Positions 55,022 to 64,000 of a DNA stretch of 64,000 nucleotides are shown here, piece by piece. The position numbers and the translations under genes are program-made. The stretch spans positions 3,424,001 through 3,488,000 of the forward strand of contig NZ_CP159258.1 of the NCBI RefSeq assembly GCF_040438925.1, in the 5' to 3' direction. The stretch is from Pseudomonas sp. MYb327. GTDB taxonomy: Bacteria; Pseudomonadota; Gammaproteobacteria; Pseudomonadales; Pseudomonadaceae. Each line of letters opens with the position of its first letter. Within the stretch, counting starts at the first letter, position 1. The notes below the pieces were generated by a model. That model did no database searches. It saw only the letters and a program-made list of their open reading frames with translations, and was not told the origin of the DNA.

Positions 55022-57525
55022 TGGCACGCCTGCCGCTGTTGCGCCTGTTCAGCCTAGCCATACGCCAACTGCTGCGCGACGCCCGCGCCGGCGAGTTGCG
55101 CGTATTGTTTTTCGCCTTGTTGGTCGCCGTGGCCGCGAGTACGGCCATCGGCTACTTCGGTGCTCGACTGAACGGCGCCATGATGCTGCGCGCCACCGAG
55201 TTTCTCGGCGCTGACCTGCTGCTTGAAGGCAGTTCGCCGGCGCGTCCCGAACAGATCAAAAGCGGCACGGAGCTCGGCCTCGAACACGCTCAAGTGGTGG
55301 AGTTCTCCAGTGTCATCGCCACCGACAACGGCATCCAGCTGTCCAGCATCAAGGCGGCCGATGACGCCTACCCACTGCGTGGCGAACTGAAAAGCGCCCC
55401 TGCCGCTTTCGCTACGGAAGTGTCTGGTGGCGGGCCGAAATCCGGCGAAGCCTGGGTGGAAGCACGCTTGCTGACGGCGCTGAACCTGAAGATCGGCGAC
55501 AGCATCGATGTCGGCATGAAAACCCTGACACTGGCGCGGGTCCTGACCTACGAACCCGATCGCGCCGGCAACTTTTACAGCCTGACGCCACGGGTGCTGA
55601 TCAACCTCGACGACCTCGCAGCGACTGGCGTGGTGCAACCCGGCAGTCGCGTCAGTTATCGCGAACTCTGGCGCGGCAACGCCGAGGCGCTGGAAACCTA
55701 TCGCCAGCTGATCAAACCCGGCCTCGCCGCCAACCAGCGCATCCAGGACGCCCGCGATGGCAACCGGCAGATTGGCGGCGCGCTGGGCAAGGCCGAACGC
55801 TACTTGAACATGGCCAGTCTGGTGGCGGTGCTACTGGCCGGTGTTGCGGTGGCGCTGTCGGCGACGCGCTTTGCCACTCGTCGCTTCGACGCGAGCGCAC
55901 TATTGCGCTGCCTGGGTCTGTCCCGCCGGGAAACCCTGGTGCTGTTCAGTTTGCAACTGACCGTGCTCGGCCTGCTCGCCAGCCTCAGCGGCGCCGTCAT
56001 CGGCTGGTTGGCACAGCTTGGGTTGTTTGCCTTGCTTCACGATTTGCTGCCGACCGATGTTCCACCGGGTGGACTGTTCCCAGCCATCGCCGGGATCGGT
56101 ACCGGGCTGGTGGCATTGGCCGGTTTTGCCTTGCCGCCACTGGCGGCGCTGGGTCGGGTTCCGCCATTGCGCGTATTGCGCCGCGACATGCTGCCGATTC
56201 CGTCCAGTACCTGGGTGGTCTACGGCGCGGCGCTCGGCGCCCTCGGGCTGATCATGTGGCGCCTGAGCCTGGACCTGCTGCTGACCTTCGCCCTGCTCGG
56301 TGGCGGCGTGATCGCGGCGCTGGTGCTCGGCGGTTTGCTGTTGCTGCTGTTGAAAAGCCTGCGGCGCATGCTCGCCCGCGCCTCCCTGCCGTGGCGTCTG
56401 GGGCTGGGTCAACTGCTGCGCCATCCATTGGCCGCCGCGGGACAATCCCTGGCGTTCGGCCTGATCCTGTTGTCGATGGCGTTGATCGCCCTGCTGCGCG
56501 GTGAGTTACTGGACACTTGGCAAAACCAGCTACCGAAGAACGCACCGAACTATTTCGCGCTGAACATCCTTCCGGCGGACAAACAGGCCTTCGCAGATCG
56601 CCTGATGGAGCTGTCGGCGCAATCGGCTCCACTGTACCCGGTGGTACCGGGACGGTTGATCAGCATTAACGGCGAGCCGGTGCAGCAAATCGTCACCAAA
56701 GAGTCGGCGGGTGATCGGGCAATCCAGCGCGATCTGAGCCTGACCTGGGCAGCGGACCTTCCCGCCGGCAACAAAATCACAGAGGGCAACTGGTGGCCGC
56801 AGCAGCCGCCGGATGAAATCCCTGGTGTGTCGGTAGAAGGAAAAGTCGCCGAAAGCCTGAAACTCAAACTGGGCGACCACCTGGTGTTTACCGTCGGCGG
56901 AGTCAATCGCGAGGCGAAAGTTACCAGTCTGCGGGAGATCAACTGGGACAACTTCCAGCCGAATTTCTTTATGATTTTCCAGCCCGGCACCCTGAAAGAT
57001 TTGCCAGCGACTTACCTCACCAGCTTCTATCTGGCGGCGGGCCATGATCAGCAGATCGTCGATCTGTCCCGGTCGTTCCCGGCGGTGACCATTCTGCAAG
57101 TCGAGGCATTGCTGGAGCAGCTGCGCAGCATCCTCGCCCAGGTCACCCTGGCGGTGGAGTATGTATTGCTGTTTGTGTTGGCGGCGGGGATGGCGGTGTT
57201 GTTCTCCGGCCTGCAATCGACGCTCGATGAGCGCATTCGTCAGGGTGCGCTGCTGCGTGCGTTGGGAGCGGAGCGGCAATTGCTGGTCAAGGCGCGGCGG
57301 ATCGAGTTCGGTTTGCTTGGCGCGGTCAGTGGTTTGTTGGCGGCGCTGGGCTCGGAGGTGGTGAGTCTGGTGCTCTATCGCTACGCCTTTGACCTGCCTT
57401 GGCATCCGCATCCGTGGCTGTTGGTGCTGCCACTGATCGGTGCGGTGCTGATCGGTGGCGCCGGTGTGTTCGGCACCCGTCGTGCATTGAATGCCAGCCC
57501 GCTGACAGTGTTGCGCGAGGGTTGA
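55021..57525 (+). CDS. ABC transporter permease (YbbP-like, FtsX family)
   Basis: An 834-residue permease with several FtsX-type membrane segments and two large periplasmic domains, the second with a MacB-core-like fold. The start overlaps the ATPase stop (TGATG). Together with the ATPase and TesA it is expected to extract hydrophobic molecules from the inner membrane for hydrolysis; that link is from the conserved gene neighbourhood. Confidence 0.92.
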   Translation: MARLPLLRLFSLAIRQLLRDARAGELRVLFFALLVAVAASTAIGYFGARLNGAMMLRATEFLGADLLLEGSSPARPEQIKSGTELGLEHAQVVEFSSVIATDNGIQLSSIKAADDAYPLRGELKSAPAAFATEVSGGGPKSGEAWVEARLLTALNLKIGDSIDVGMKTLTLARVLTYEPDRAGNFYSLTPRVLINLDDLAATGVVQPGSRVSYRELWRGNAEALETYRQLIKPGLAANQRIQDARDGNRQIGGALGKAERYLNMASLVAVLLAGVAVALSATRFATRRFDASALLRCLGLSRRETLVLFSLQLTVLGLLASLSGAVIGWLAQLGLFALLHDLLPTDVPPGGLFPAIAGIGTGLVALAGFALPPLAALGRVPPLRVLRRDMLPIPSSTWVVYGAALGALGLIMWRLSLDLLLTFALLGGGVIAALVLGGLLLLLLKSLRRMLARASLPWRLGLGQLLRHPLAAAGQSLAFGLILLSMALIALLRGELLDTWQNQLPKNAPNYFALNILPADKQAFADRLMELSAQSAPLYPVVPGRLISINGEPVQQIVTKESAGDRAIQRDLSLTWAADLPAGNKITEGNWWPQQPPDEIPGVSVEGKVAESLKLKLGDHLVFTVGGVNREAKVTSLREINWDNFQPNFFMIFQPGTLKDLPATYLTSFYLAAGHDQQIVDLSRSFPAVTILQVEALLEQLRSILAQVTLAVEYVLLFVLAAGMAVLFSGLQSTLDERIRQGALLRALGAERQLLVKARRIEFGLLGAVSGLLAALGSEVVSLVLYRYAFDLPWHPHPWLLVLPLIGAVLIGGAGVFGTRRALNASPLTVLREG

Positions 57526-57559
57526 TAGACTCAACCCTTCTCAATCCCAAGAAGTTGCC

Positions 57560-58057
57560 ATGAGCCGTTATCGCCCTCCCCGCACCGCCGGTACCGCGCT
57601 GATCACCCCCGAAGGTGAAGCGCGGATGCGCGCCGAATTTCACGAGCTCTGGCATGTTCGCCGCCCGCAAGTGACACAGTCGGTTAGCGAAGCGGCAGCT
57701 CAGGGTGATCGCTCGGAAAACGCCGAGTACACCTACGGCAAAAAAATGCTGCGCGAGATCGACAGCCGCGTGCGTTTTCTCACCAAACGCCTGGAAGCCC
57801 TCAAGGTCGTCAGCGAAAAACCCAGCGATCCGAACAAAGTGTATTTCGGCGCCTGGGTCACCATCGAGGACGAAGACGGCAAAGAGTCGCGCTATCGCAT
57901 CGTCGGCCCGGATGAACTGGATTTGAAACTGGGCCTGATCAGCATCGATTCACCGCTGGCGCGCGCCTTGATCGGCAAGGCACTGGACGCCGAAGTTCGG
58001 GTCCAGACGCCTACCGGCGAGCAATGTGTGTATATCGTGGCAATCGACTACCCGTGA
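57560..58057 (+). CDS. greB: Transcription elongation factor GreB
   Basis: A 165-residue GreB, which rescues backtracked RNA polymerase by transcript cleavage. N-terminal coiled coil with the acidic tip in GDRSENAEY, then the FKBP-like domain with [14 protein letters not shown] and [10 protein letters not shown]. Confidence 0.95.
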   Translation: MSRYRPPRTAGTALITPEGEARMRAEFHELWHVRRPQVTQSVSEAAAQGDRSENAEYTYGKKMLREIDSRVRFLTKRLEALKVVSEKPSDPNKVYFGAWVTIEDEDGKESRYRIVGPDELDLKLGLISIDSPLARALIGKALDAEVRVQTPTGEQCVYIVAIDYP

Positions 58058-58060
58058 GCC

Positions 58061-58369
58061 TCAACGGCGGGTAATCAGCCCTTGGCGGGCAACGCGAGTC
58101 AGTTGCCTGATCATCTCGGGGGCATCTTCGAAGCTGGGCGATTGAATCACCGCCAGATCGAAACTGTTGCCGGCGAAGCGCGCCAGTGATTCACCATCTT
58201 CGACAAACTGGATCAGGAAGGCTGCCGGCCCACCGGTACGACGTGGCCAGCCATCGAGGTAACGCAGGAGCGTCGGCTGGTGTTTGCCACCAAGCAGGAT
58301 TTTTGGATTGCGCTGGGTGAGATGTGCCGTGATCGGCGCGGGACGTACAACGGGGCTTAGTGCATTCAT
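58061..58369 (-). CDS. Hypothetical protein
   Basis: A 102-residue protein starting MNALSPVV. A beta/alpha pattern (LLRYLDGWPRR, DLAVIQSPS, QLTRVARQGLITRR) suggests a compact cytosolic fold, but no family is recognised. The binding site is weak, and the frame runs 54 codons further upstream to 58531, so the start is uncertain. Convergent with greB. Confidence 0.55.
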   Translation of the reverse strand: MNALSPVVRPAPITAHLTQRNPKILLGGKHQPTLLRYLDGWPRRTGGPAAFLIQFVEDGESLARFAGNSFDLAVIQSPSFEDAPEMIRQLTRVARQGLITRR

Positions 58370-58572
58370 CGTGTCGTGTCTCTGCCTCAAAAGTCTGCAT
58401 GGCAGGTGAGAGGCAACACCGAACCAGCGCTTTAGCGGTATTTCGAAGCCTGTAACCAAGCTTCTATCGGCAACTGGATGAGTCACCTGGCGCCCCGCAA
58501 GTAGCTGTTTAAATCGGCGCATGGGCAGCATCCTAGAGAAGCTGACCGGACAGTGTCAAGAATGACGCGCAA

Positions 58573-58603
58573 CAAAAAAGGCCCGCGTTATGCGGGCCTT
58601 TTC
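58573..58603. terminator. Bidirectional terminator before the DoxX gene
   Basis: AAAAGGCCCGC/GCGGGCCTTTT hairpin with A and T runs; ends the leftward DoxX gene. Confidence 0.88.
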
Positions 58604-58618
58604 GTTGAGCCAGAGCGG

Positions 58619-59053
58619 TCAGCCAGCGATGGCGCGGTCGGCCGACAGCTTGCCGGCGCCTTCGATCAGTACCGCGATGCTGCCACCCAGCAGCGCCAGG
58701 GCGAATTCATAACCATTGTTGGCCATGAACAAACCGTTACTGATGTGCACCGAGAAAATCGCCACCAGCGAAAGGAAGGTCAGGCCCAATGCCGCGGGAC
58801 GAACCAGCAAGCCGATGATCAATGCCAGGCCAGCAAAAAACTCGGTGCCGCCCGCCAGCGTCGCCATCAGGTAACCCGGCGCCAGGCCGATGCTTTCCAT
58901 GTACTGCGCGGTGCCCGCCAGACCGTAGCCACCGAACGCCCCGAAGAGTTTCTGCGAGCCGTGCGCCGCGAATATGATGCCGACGAGGATTCGCAGAACT
59001 GTCAGGCCGTAGCCAGCGCGGGTAAACAGAACCTTGTTGATCAGTGAGCTCAT
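58619..59053 (-). CDS. DoxX-family membrane protein
   Basis: A 144-residue, four-helix membrane protein of the DoxX type, with the conserved HGSQKLFGAFGG after the first helix. Members link to redox or thiosulfate-oxidation partners; none is adjacent here. Confidence 0.87.
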   Translation of the reverse strand: MSSLINKVLFTRAGYGLTVLRILVGIIFAAHGSQKLFGAFGGYGLAGTAQYMESIGLAPGYLMATLAGGTEFFAGLALIIGLLVRPAALGLTFLSLVAIFSVHISNGLFMANNGYEFALALLGGSIAVLIEGAGKLSADRAIAG

Positions 59054-59158
59054 GCTGTGTCATCCATTGTGAGAGTGTGTGTGGGTTGGTCGCCATATTA
59101 ATCAGTAAACATAATATTTAAAGCGCAAAAAACCGCTAGAACACTTCAGTTTATTCGA

Positions 59159-60580
59159 TCATTTCTGCAGGGCAACCTTTTGCCCCTGAGGCTCCAACGA
59201 CTCTCGCTCCCGATCGAACGCCATGTAATACTTGTTCACGCTATTAACATAGCTGACAGGTCCCATTCCCACCTGCTCCATGGCAATGCGCTCGACCTGA
59301 AAAAACCACTGATTGGGATTCAAGCCCCGCCGCCGTGCCTCGGCACGCATGCCCTGAACACGCTCCGGCCCAATGTTGTAGGCCGCCAGTACGAACGCCA
59401 TGCGCTCGCGCTCGTTGAGCTTGGGGCTGGCGAAGAACTTGCGGCGAATCATCGAAAGGTACTTGGCGCCGGCCTGCACGTTGGCGTCCAGCTCCTGAAT
59501 GTTGTTGACCCCGACTCGCTGAGCGGCCGATGGGGTGATTTGCATCAGGCCGGTCGGTCCGCCATTACCGCGGGCCGTGGGTTGCAACGCGGATTCCTTG
59601 AACGCCAGCGCCGCCAAGTTCAGCCAATCCATACCTTGGGCGTCTGCATGTTTCTGCAGCACCGGCCGAAGCTTTTCCAAGCGCTGCCGGTCAGCCTTGG
59701 CCAAGGGATAGTGCACTTGATAGAGGCGCCGGTAGATCCGCAAGAATGCGACGTCCTGATCCGACGGCTTTTTGTAGGTGGTTAGAAACCGGTCAATACT
59801 GGCGCGCAACATCGATGCATCGCGGCGCACGAACCAGAATTCCTCGCCCGGGTCACTGATGTGTACCTGCCGATCGATACGCAACTTGGGCAGGATCTTG
59901 CCCCAGCGCTCGGCGATCGGTTGTTCGACGATGGTCAGGTGGAAAATCCCACCCTGCACCATCTCCAGCACGTCTTCGACCGCCAGGCTTGGGTCAACCC
60001 ACTCCACCGTCACGGGCGGCAGTTTGTGCAGCGCGAGTTTTTGATTGATCTGGCTGACGGCATCCCCGGCGGCACTGCCGGTGGGCAGCGCCAGGGTTTT
60101 GCCCGACAGCTGTTCGAGACGGGTATAGCGTCGCTCGCCTTTGATGCCCACCAGTACTAGCGGAATGTCGCTGGCGATCGGTTCACTGGTGCTGACGGCG
60201 TAGCCCGCTCGAAGATCGAGCAATTCCCCTGGCGCGACCAGATCACCCTCGCCACGTTGCAATGCACCGAGCAATTGGTCCTTGGCTTTGGGAATGATCT
60301 TGAGGGTGATTTCCTGACCGCCACGGGCGTGACCGTTGAGGTATTGCTCGAAGGCGCGCAAGCGGTGGTACTCGACACCGATGGCCTGGCCCTGGACTTC
60401 GCCGGAACTGTTACGGCTCTGGTTGACCAACACCCGCAGCACGCGACTGCTGCGGATTTCCGTCAGGTCGCGCACCTTGCTCGCCGGCACGGCTTGCAGC
60501 GGACCGGGCAGACGTGCAACCGCCGACATCGGCAGCAGCAGCGAACAACACAGCAGTAGCAAAACCGAGGGACGAATCAT
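59159..60580 (-). CDS. MltF-like lytic transglycosylase with solute-binding domain
   Basis: A 473-residue periplasmic protein. Signal peptide (LLLLCCSLLLPMSAVA), a family-3 solute-binding domain (about 45-270) and a C-terminal SLT domain (about 300-473) with the catalytic Glu329 in LAFKESALQP and the motif GLMQITPSAA. It cleaves peptidoglycan glycan strands; the binding domain probably senses muropeptides, as in MltF. Confidence 0.93.
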   Translation of the reverse strand: MIRPSVLLLLCCSLLLPMSAVARLPGPLQAVPASKVRDLTEIRSSRVLRVLVNQSRNSSGEVQGQAIGVEYHRLRAFEQYLNGHARGGQEITLKIIPKAKDQLLGALQRGEGDLVAPGELLDLRAGYAVSTSEPIASDIPLVLVGIKGERRYTRLEQLSGKTLALPTGSAAGDAVSQINQKLALHKLPPVTVEWVDPSLAVEDVLEMVQGGIFHLTIVEQPIAERWGKILPKLRIDRQVHISDPGEEFWFVRRDASMLRASIDRFLTTYKKPSDQDVAFLRIYRRLYQVHYPLAKADRQRLEKLRPVLQKHADAQGMDWLNLAALAFKESALQPTARGNGGPTGLMQITPSAAQRVGVNNIQELDANVQAGAKYLSMIRRKFFASPKLNERERMAFVLAAYNIGPERVQGMRAEARRRGLNPNQWFFQVERIAMEQVGMGPVSYVNSVNKYYMAFDRERESLEPQGQKVALQK

Positions 60581-60817
60581 CCACTCTCCGGAAAGAATTC
60601 GGGCCGATCACATCAATTGCCTTGATGAAATCAAACGACAGAAACAGGGCGTGTGAAGCGCCTGCAAAGTGCGAAAGACTGGCACAGTGATGGCACTTTA
60701 ACCACCCTGCCCTGTCTCGCGGCCTCAAGAGACAGCTATAACTCGTTGTAGTTCTTAGTTTTTCTTATAAATCTACAGCTCTGATATGCTTTCCGGCCTT
60801 TGGTCCGAGGTAGCACC

Positions 60818-61627
60818 ATGCAACTCATCGATATCGGCGTCAACCTGACCAACCCCAGTTTTGACGACAAGCACCGGGCGGTACTCGACCGTGCGTACGC
60901 TGCCGGAGTCTGCCAATTGGTGCTCACCGGCACGAACGTCGAGAGCAGCGAACAGGCGCTGGAGCTCTGCCAGCAACTGGATGAAAGCGCTCAACGGCTG
61001 TTCTCGACTGCCGGTATCCACCCCCACGCGGCCAGCGACTGGGGCGCCGACAGTGCACGACGTCTGCGCGATTTGCTGAAGGAACCGAACGTGGTGGCCG
61101 TCGGTGAATGCGGGCTGGATTTCAATCGCGATTTCTCGCCGCGCCCGCAGCAGGAAAAAGTCCTCGAAGAACATTTGGCACTGGCAGTCGAGTTGCAAAT
61201 GCCAGTGTTCCTGCACGAGCGTGATGCCAGTCAGCGCTTGCTGGAAATCCTCCGTGACTTCCGCGACCAGTTGCCCGCTGCGGTGGTGCACTGCTTCACC
61301 GGTGAACAGAAAGCATTGTTCAACTACCTCGACATGGATTTGCACATCGGCATTACCGGCTGGATCTGTGACGAGCGTCGGGGCACCCATTTGCATCCAC
61401 TGGTCAAAGAGATCAAACGCGGCCGGCTGATGCTGGAAAGCGATGCGCCGTACCTGCTGCCGCGCAGCCTGCGGCCCAAGCCGAAGAATGGTCGTAACGA
61501 GCCGGCGTTTTTGACCGAAGTATTGCGCGAAGTGGCGTTGCATCGTGGGGAAAGCGAGGAAGATCTGGCGGCGCACACTACCGCTTGTGCACGGGCGTTT
61601 TACAGAATGCCCACAATTCCTCAGTAA
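60818..61627 (+). CDS. TatD-family metal-dependent hydrolase
   Basis: A 269-residue TIM-barrel nuclease. It opens [12 protein letters not shown] instead of the HxH found in most relatives, which is the form of E. coli TatD itself; other ligand positions ([34 protein letters not shown]) are present. Acts as a 3'-5' DNase in characterised members. Start at ATG 60818; an earlier in-frame start is not supported. Confidence 0.92.
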   Translation: MQLIDIGVNLTNPSFDDKHRAVLDRAYAAGVCQLVLTGTNVESSEQALELCQQLDESAQRLFSTAGIHPHAASDWGADSARRLRDLLKEPNVVAVGECGLDFNRDFSPRPQQEKVLEEHLALAVELQMPVFLHERDASQRLLEILRDFRDQLPAAVVHCFTGEQKALFNYLDMDLHIGITGWICDERRGTHLHPLVKEIKRGRLMLESDAPYLLPRSLRPKPKNGRNEPAFLTEVLREVALHRGESEEDLAAHTTACARAFYRMPTIPQ

Positions 61628-61776
61628 CCATAAATCCCTGTGGGATGCTTATTGAGGGTCAACATCAATCCTGACCATGACATCTATCACTTCCATAGCC
61701 AACCTTGATTCGCCGCCCGCCTCGGCCGGGCCTATTCTTCAGTCAATGTGTTCAACATGGATCGAGGATTAGCATC

Positions 61777-62142
61777 ATGGGTAAACGTCACCCCAACCTT
61801 CCCGCCTGGCAATGGCGTGCTTACCCGAACAATCACCAACATCCGACCAATCTGGTGTTGCACCTGATTGCCGTGCCGCTGTTCATCGTGGCGTTTCTGT
61901 TGATTGTTACCGGTGTGTTCGGCCTGAAGTTTGCCAGTATCGCCATCGGTGTGATCGGCGTGCTGGCGGCGCTGGGCCTGCAACGGCATGGTCACAGCCT
62001 GGAAACGCAAGCTTCGGAACCGTTCAGTGATCGCAAAGACGCGGTATCGCGTTTGCTCGTCGAGCAGTTCCTGACCTTCCCACGGTTCTTTCTCAGCGGC
62101 GGCTGGTGGCGTGCCTGGCGTGAACGCCACCGCCGTCATTGA
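61777..62142 (+). CDS. DUF962/Mpo1-like small membrane protein
   Basis: A 121-residue protein with NHQHPTNLVLHLIAVPL (family-type opening motif), two hydrophobic helices (about 28-62) and a basic end. GAGGA precedes the ATG. Eukaryotic Mpo1 is a fatty-acid alpha-dioxygenase; whether this short bacterial protein shares that is unknown. Confidence 0.75.
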   Translation: MGKRHPNLPAWQWRAYPNNHQHPTNLVLHLIAVPLFIVAFLLIVTGVFGLKFASIAIGVIGVLAALGLQRHGHSLETQASEPFSDRKDAVSRLLVEQFLTFPRFFLSGGWWRAWRERHRRH

Positions 62143-62940
62143 TCAGGCGAACACGGTCACCGTCTGCCGGCTCATGGCAATCAGGCGCCCTTGAGCATCC
62201 CACAACTTTGCCGCCGCGTGGCCGTAGCCGTCCGCGGCGTGCTCGGTTTCAACGAGGTATTTGCACCAGTCCAGCGTGCTCAGTTCGAGCAACGGCTGGA
62301 CGAATTCGATGGTCCAGGTCAGCGTACTGCCCATCGCCGGTTTCTTCAGAAACGGCATCAGCGCCGGTGGCCAGGCGTCCACCAATGCCAGGATGTGCGA
62401 CTCGCTGAGCGTCTCTTCCTTCACATCACCGCGCAAACGCACCCAGCCCCCCATCTGCCGTGATGTGTTGCCGCTGAACGGCAAACCACCGACGCTCCAG
62501 CGCATCGCCAGATGCCGCATGAATTCCGGCGTCACCTGTTTGATATAAGGCAATTCCTGGCAGTCGTCCCAGTGCTTCATTTCCGGGGCCGGCTCAGCGG
62601 TCACGGCCACTTCCGAAGGACGCGAGGCGCCAAAGCTGCCCTGAATCAACGTCACTACCTGCCCCTTCTGCATCGCCCGGCCCAGCACTTGGCTGACAGC
62701 CTTGCCTTCGCGCAACACATCGACTTCAAAACTGACTGGCACTTCAGGCTCGACCGGCCCCACGAAGGTGATCGCCAGCGAGCGCACCGGACGATCCGCC
62801 GGCACCTTCGCGCGCATGGCTTCGTACTGCAAGGCGGCCACCAAACCACCAAAACTGGCGCGCCCCTGCGCCCATCCGGCCGGGATAGACAGTTCCAGCG
62901 GCTGGCGGCGGACGGCATCGAGCAGATCGGAAAAACGCAT
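62143..62940 (-). CDS. Acyl-CoA thioesterase family protein (double hotdog)
   Basis: A 265-residue protein with two hotdog repeats. Blocks RASFGGLVAALQYEAM near residue 27 and the second half's GGWVRLRGD and ALVDAWPPA are typical of TesB-type thioesterases. Convergent with the DUF962 gene, with stop codons adjoining. Confidence 0.87.
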   Translation of the reverse strand: MRFSDLLDAVRRQPLELSIPAGWAQGRASFGGLVAALQYEAMRAKVPADRPVRSLAITFVGPVEPEVPVSFEVDVLREGKAVSQVLGRAMQKGQVVTLIQGSFGASRPSEVAVTAEPAPEMKHWDDCQELPYIKQVTPEFMRHLAMRWSVGGLPFSGNTSRQMGGWVRLRGDVKEETLSESHILALVDAWPPALMPFLKKPAMGSTLTWTIEFVQPLLELSTLDWCKYLVETEHAADGYGHAAAKLWDAQGRLIAMSRQTVTVFA

Positions 62941-63035
62941 GAAGACCTCAAGGGCAACAAAATGGATGAACGGATCTTAACCAGCTCGCAAGGTTGGCAC
63001 AGTGGTTATTCCGGTCAAATTGACTGACAGATGAG

Positions 63036-63092
63036 CCGTGTAGAGCTGCGGCGAAGATCAAAAGATCGCAGCCTTCGGCAGCTCCTACACGG
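63036..63092. repeat. REP-type hairpin
   Basis: CCGTGTAGAGCTGCGGCGAA and the inverse TTCGGCAGCTCCTACACGG with GATC repeats in the loop; imperfect inverted repeat between divergent and leftward genes. Confidence 0.75.
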
Positions 63093-63104
63093 ATCGCGAT
63101 GGGT

Positions 63105-63872
63105 TCAGGATTTGAAGCTGGCCTTGCTGAGTTTGTCGAGAACGCGGTCGGCGCGCTGTTCGGCCTCGGCCATGGTGGTTTTCCAGACGGCGACGCAGGG
63201 CTGCAAATCCGCTTCGTGCTCGGCGATGGCCAGCCATTGCCAGCAATCGTGCCAATCGCCCAAAGCGCCTTGGGCTGATTTCAGTCGTGGCAGCGCCGGT
63301 TTCGGCAGGCGATCAAGCTCGGGGTAGGCCTCGATGCCGTAGCGCACACGCTTGATCAGCAGGCGTAAACGATGACGGTCATGGGCCGGGTCGTGCAGGG
63401 CCTTGTCGAGTTTCTTCCATTGCTTGGCCAGGCGTTTCTCGATTTGCCTGCGCAGGCCCTTGAGCAATCCCTGACGCTGAGCGGCGCGAAGGAAACGCGG
63501 AAAGGCGTCGCAGATCAGCAATAACTGCGCAAGCTCGGTGCTCGCCGCCACCGCCGGATAAGCCTCGGCCATCTGCGCCATGCGCCGTTGTGCCGCTTCG
63601 GTTTGATTGTGCTGGAGCAAGTACGCCGCCAGCACTTCGCGATCACGCAACGGCGTGGTCAGATCACCGACATGGGACGCCGCCGCTTCCAACTGTTCAA
63701 CGCCGGGCAAGCCGCGCAATGGCCGTAACAAGCTGCGCATACGGCGAACCGTTGTACGCAGGTCATGCAATGCCTCAGGGTCGGTACGGGCGTTCAAACG
63801 CGCCTGACAGGCCAACAGACGTACTTCCAGGCCCAGGATATGAGCCACCAACCGGTCAATCAAGGCAGACAT
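63105..63872 (-). CDS. CHAD-domain protein
   Basis: A 255-residue helical CHAD protein. The family's conserved His/Arg pattern appears as ALHDLRTTVRRMRSLLRPL near the start and DRHRLRLLIKRVRYGIEAY later. CHAD proteins bind polyphosphate granules. Start ATG 63872 with GGGAG upstream. Confidence 0.88.
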   Translation of the reverse strand: MSALIDRLVAHILGLEVRLLACQARLNARTDPEALHDLRTTVRRMRSLLRPLRGLPGVEQLEAAASHVGDLTTPLRDREVLAAYLLQHNQTEAAQRRMAQMAEAYPAVAASTELAQLLLICDAFPRFLRAAQRQGLLKGLRRQIEKRLAKQWKKLDKALHDPAHDRHRLRLLIKRVRYGIEAYPELDRLPKPALPRLKSAQGALGDWHDCWQWLAIAEHEADLQPCVAVWKTTMAEAEQRADRVLDKLSKASFKS

Positions 63873-63918
63873 TGCTTTCTCCCTGAAACGGATTACCCCC
63901 ACCAATTGCCATCATGCC

Positions 63919-64000
63919 TCAACGGCCGGCGCGAGACTCACGAATATAGAAACGTGCCTTCTCGGCTTTACTGGCGCAGCCTTCGAATCCTTCAAACTGC
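63919..64000 (-). CDS. 3' end of a leftward gene (cut by window edge)
   Basis: Only the last 26 residues are visible, ending FYIRESRAGR and a stop at 63919. The gene begins outside the window. Nothing identifies the family. Evidence for coding is the open frame with Pseudomonas-like composition. Confidence 0.45.
   Translation of the reverse strand, partial: QFEGFEGCASKAEKARFYIRESRAGR

Overview
The window is a piece of a Pseudomonas chromosome, most likely from the P. fluorescens group. The evidence is gene order and family content: ohrR-ohr, earP-efp, the cysB neighbourhood, oprI with an L,D-transpeptidase, the tesA/ABC exporter pair, a tRNA-Ser(GGA), class I and class II DAHP synthases, and many REP-type inverted repeats ending in GCTTGCC/GGCAAGC cores. 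Most of the sequence is GC-rich core genome. AT-rich patches mark the transposon (about 1-7226) and the toxin tail with its immunity gene (about 13480-14290).

Layout. (1) 1-7226 is the right part of a Tn7-like transposon: a coiled-coil protein cut by the window edge, an unrecognised 285-residue protein, then a tight tnsA-tnsB-tnsC-tniQ operon, then about 620 bp without genes that ends in two 25-bp repeats and a probable ...ACA terminus just upstream of a bdcA-like reductase gene. No cas gene or CRISPR array is present. (2) 7297-14289 holds the reductase, a HAD phosphatase, and a 1622-residue Rhs polymorphic toxin whose variable tail looks like an ADP-ribosyltransferase, followed by an overlapping candidate immunity gene. 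(3) 14349-17585 is a leftward run of small exported, acidic and glycine-zipper proteins, a YbjQ-family protein and a small membrane protein. (4) 17773-30000 carries tRNA-Ser, a crotonase, a PlsC acyltransferase, a CorA transporter, a class I glutamine amidotransferase, a beta-oxidation pair (hydratase/dehydrogenase plus thiolase), a c-type cytochrome, and the transglutaminase/alpha-E/ATP-grasp operon. (5) 30373-41310 has the DEAD-box helicase, a second crotonase, a spermidine-synthase-like methyltransferase fold, class II DAHP synthase, a YcaQ-type glycosylase, two LysR regulators, a TauE exporter, and ohrR-ohr. (6) 41344-50922 has an exported esterase, efp with its rhamnosyltransferase earP, a Gre-like protein, cysB, a universal stress protein, a nucleotidase, a ketopantoate-reductase homologue, a thioredoxin-like protein, a PilZ-like protein and class I DAHP synthase. 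(7) 50995-64000 is an envelope-rich block: a GNAT protein, oprI, L,D-transpeptidase, tesA divergent from an ABC exporter, greB, DoxX, an MltF-like lytic transglycosylase, a TatD-family protein, a DUF962 protein, a thioesterase, a CHAD protein, and the 3' end of one more leftward gene.

Working links. EarP modifies Arg32 of EF-P and the two genes are adjacent. OhrR is expected to repress ohr through the repeated TTAGCGC sites in front of ohr. OprI has a C-terminal lysine and sits next to an L,D-transpeptidase that could attach it to peptidoglycan. TesA and the ABC exporter have start codons only about 10 bp apart on opposite strands. The Rhs tail and the following gene overlap by 4 bp, as toxin/immunity pairs usually do. 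The least explained parts are the transposon cargo and leader (1-2070), the toxin tail and immunity gene, and the small-protein cluster at 14349-16319.
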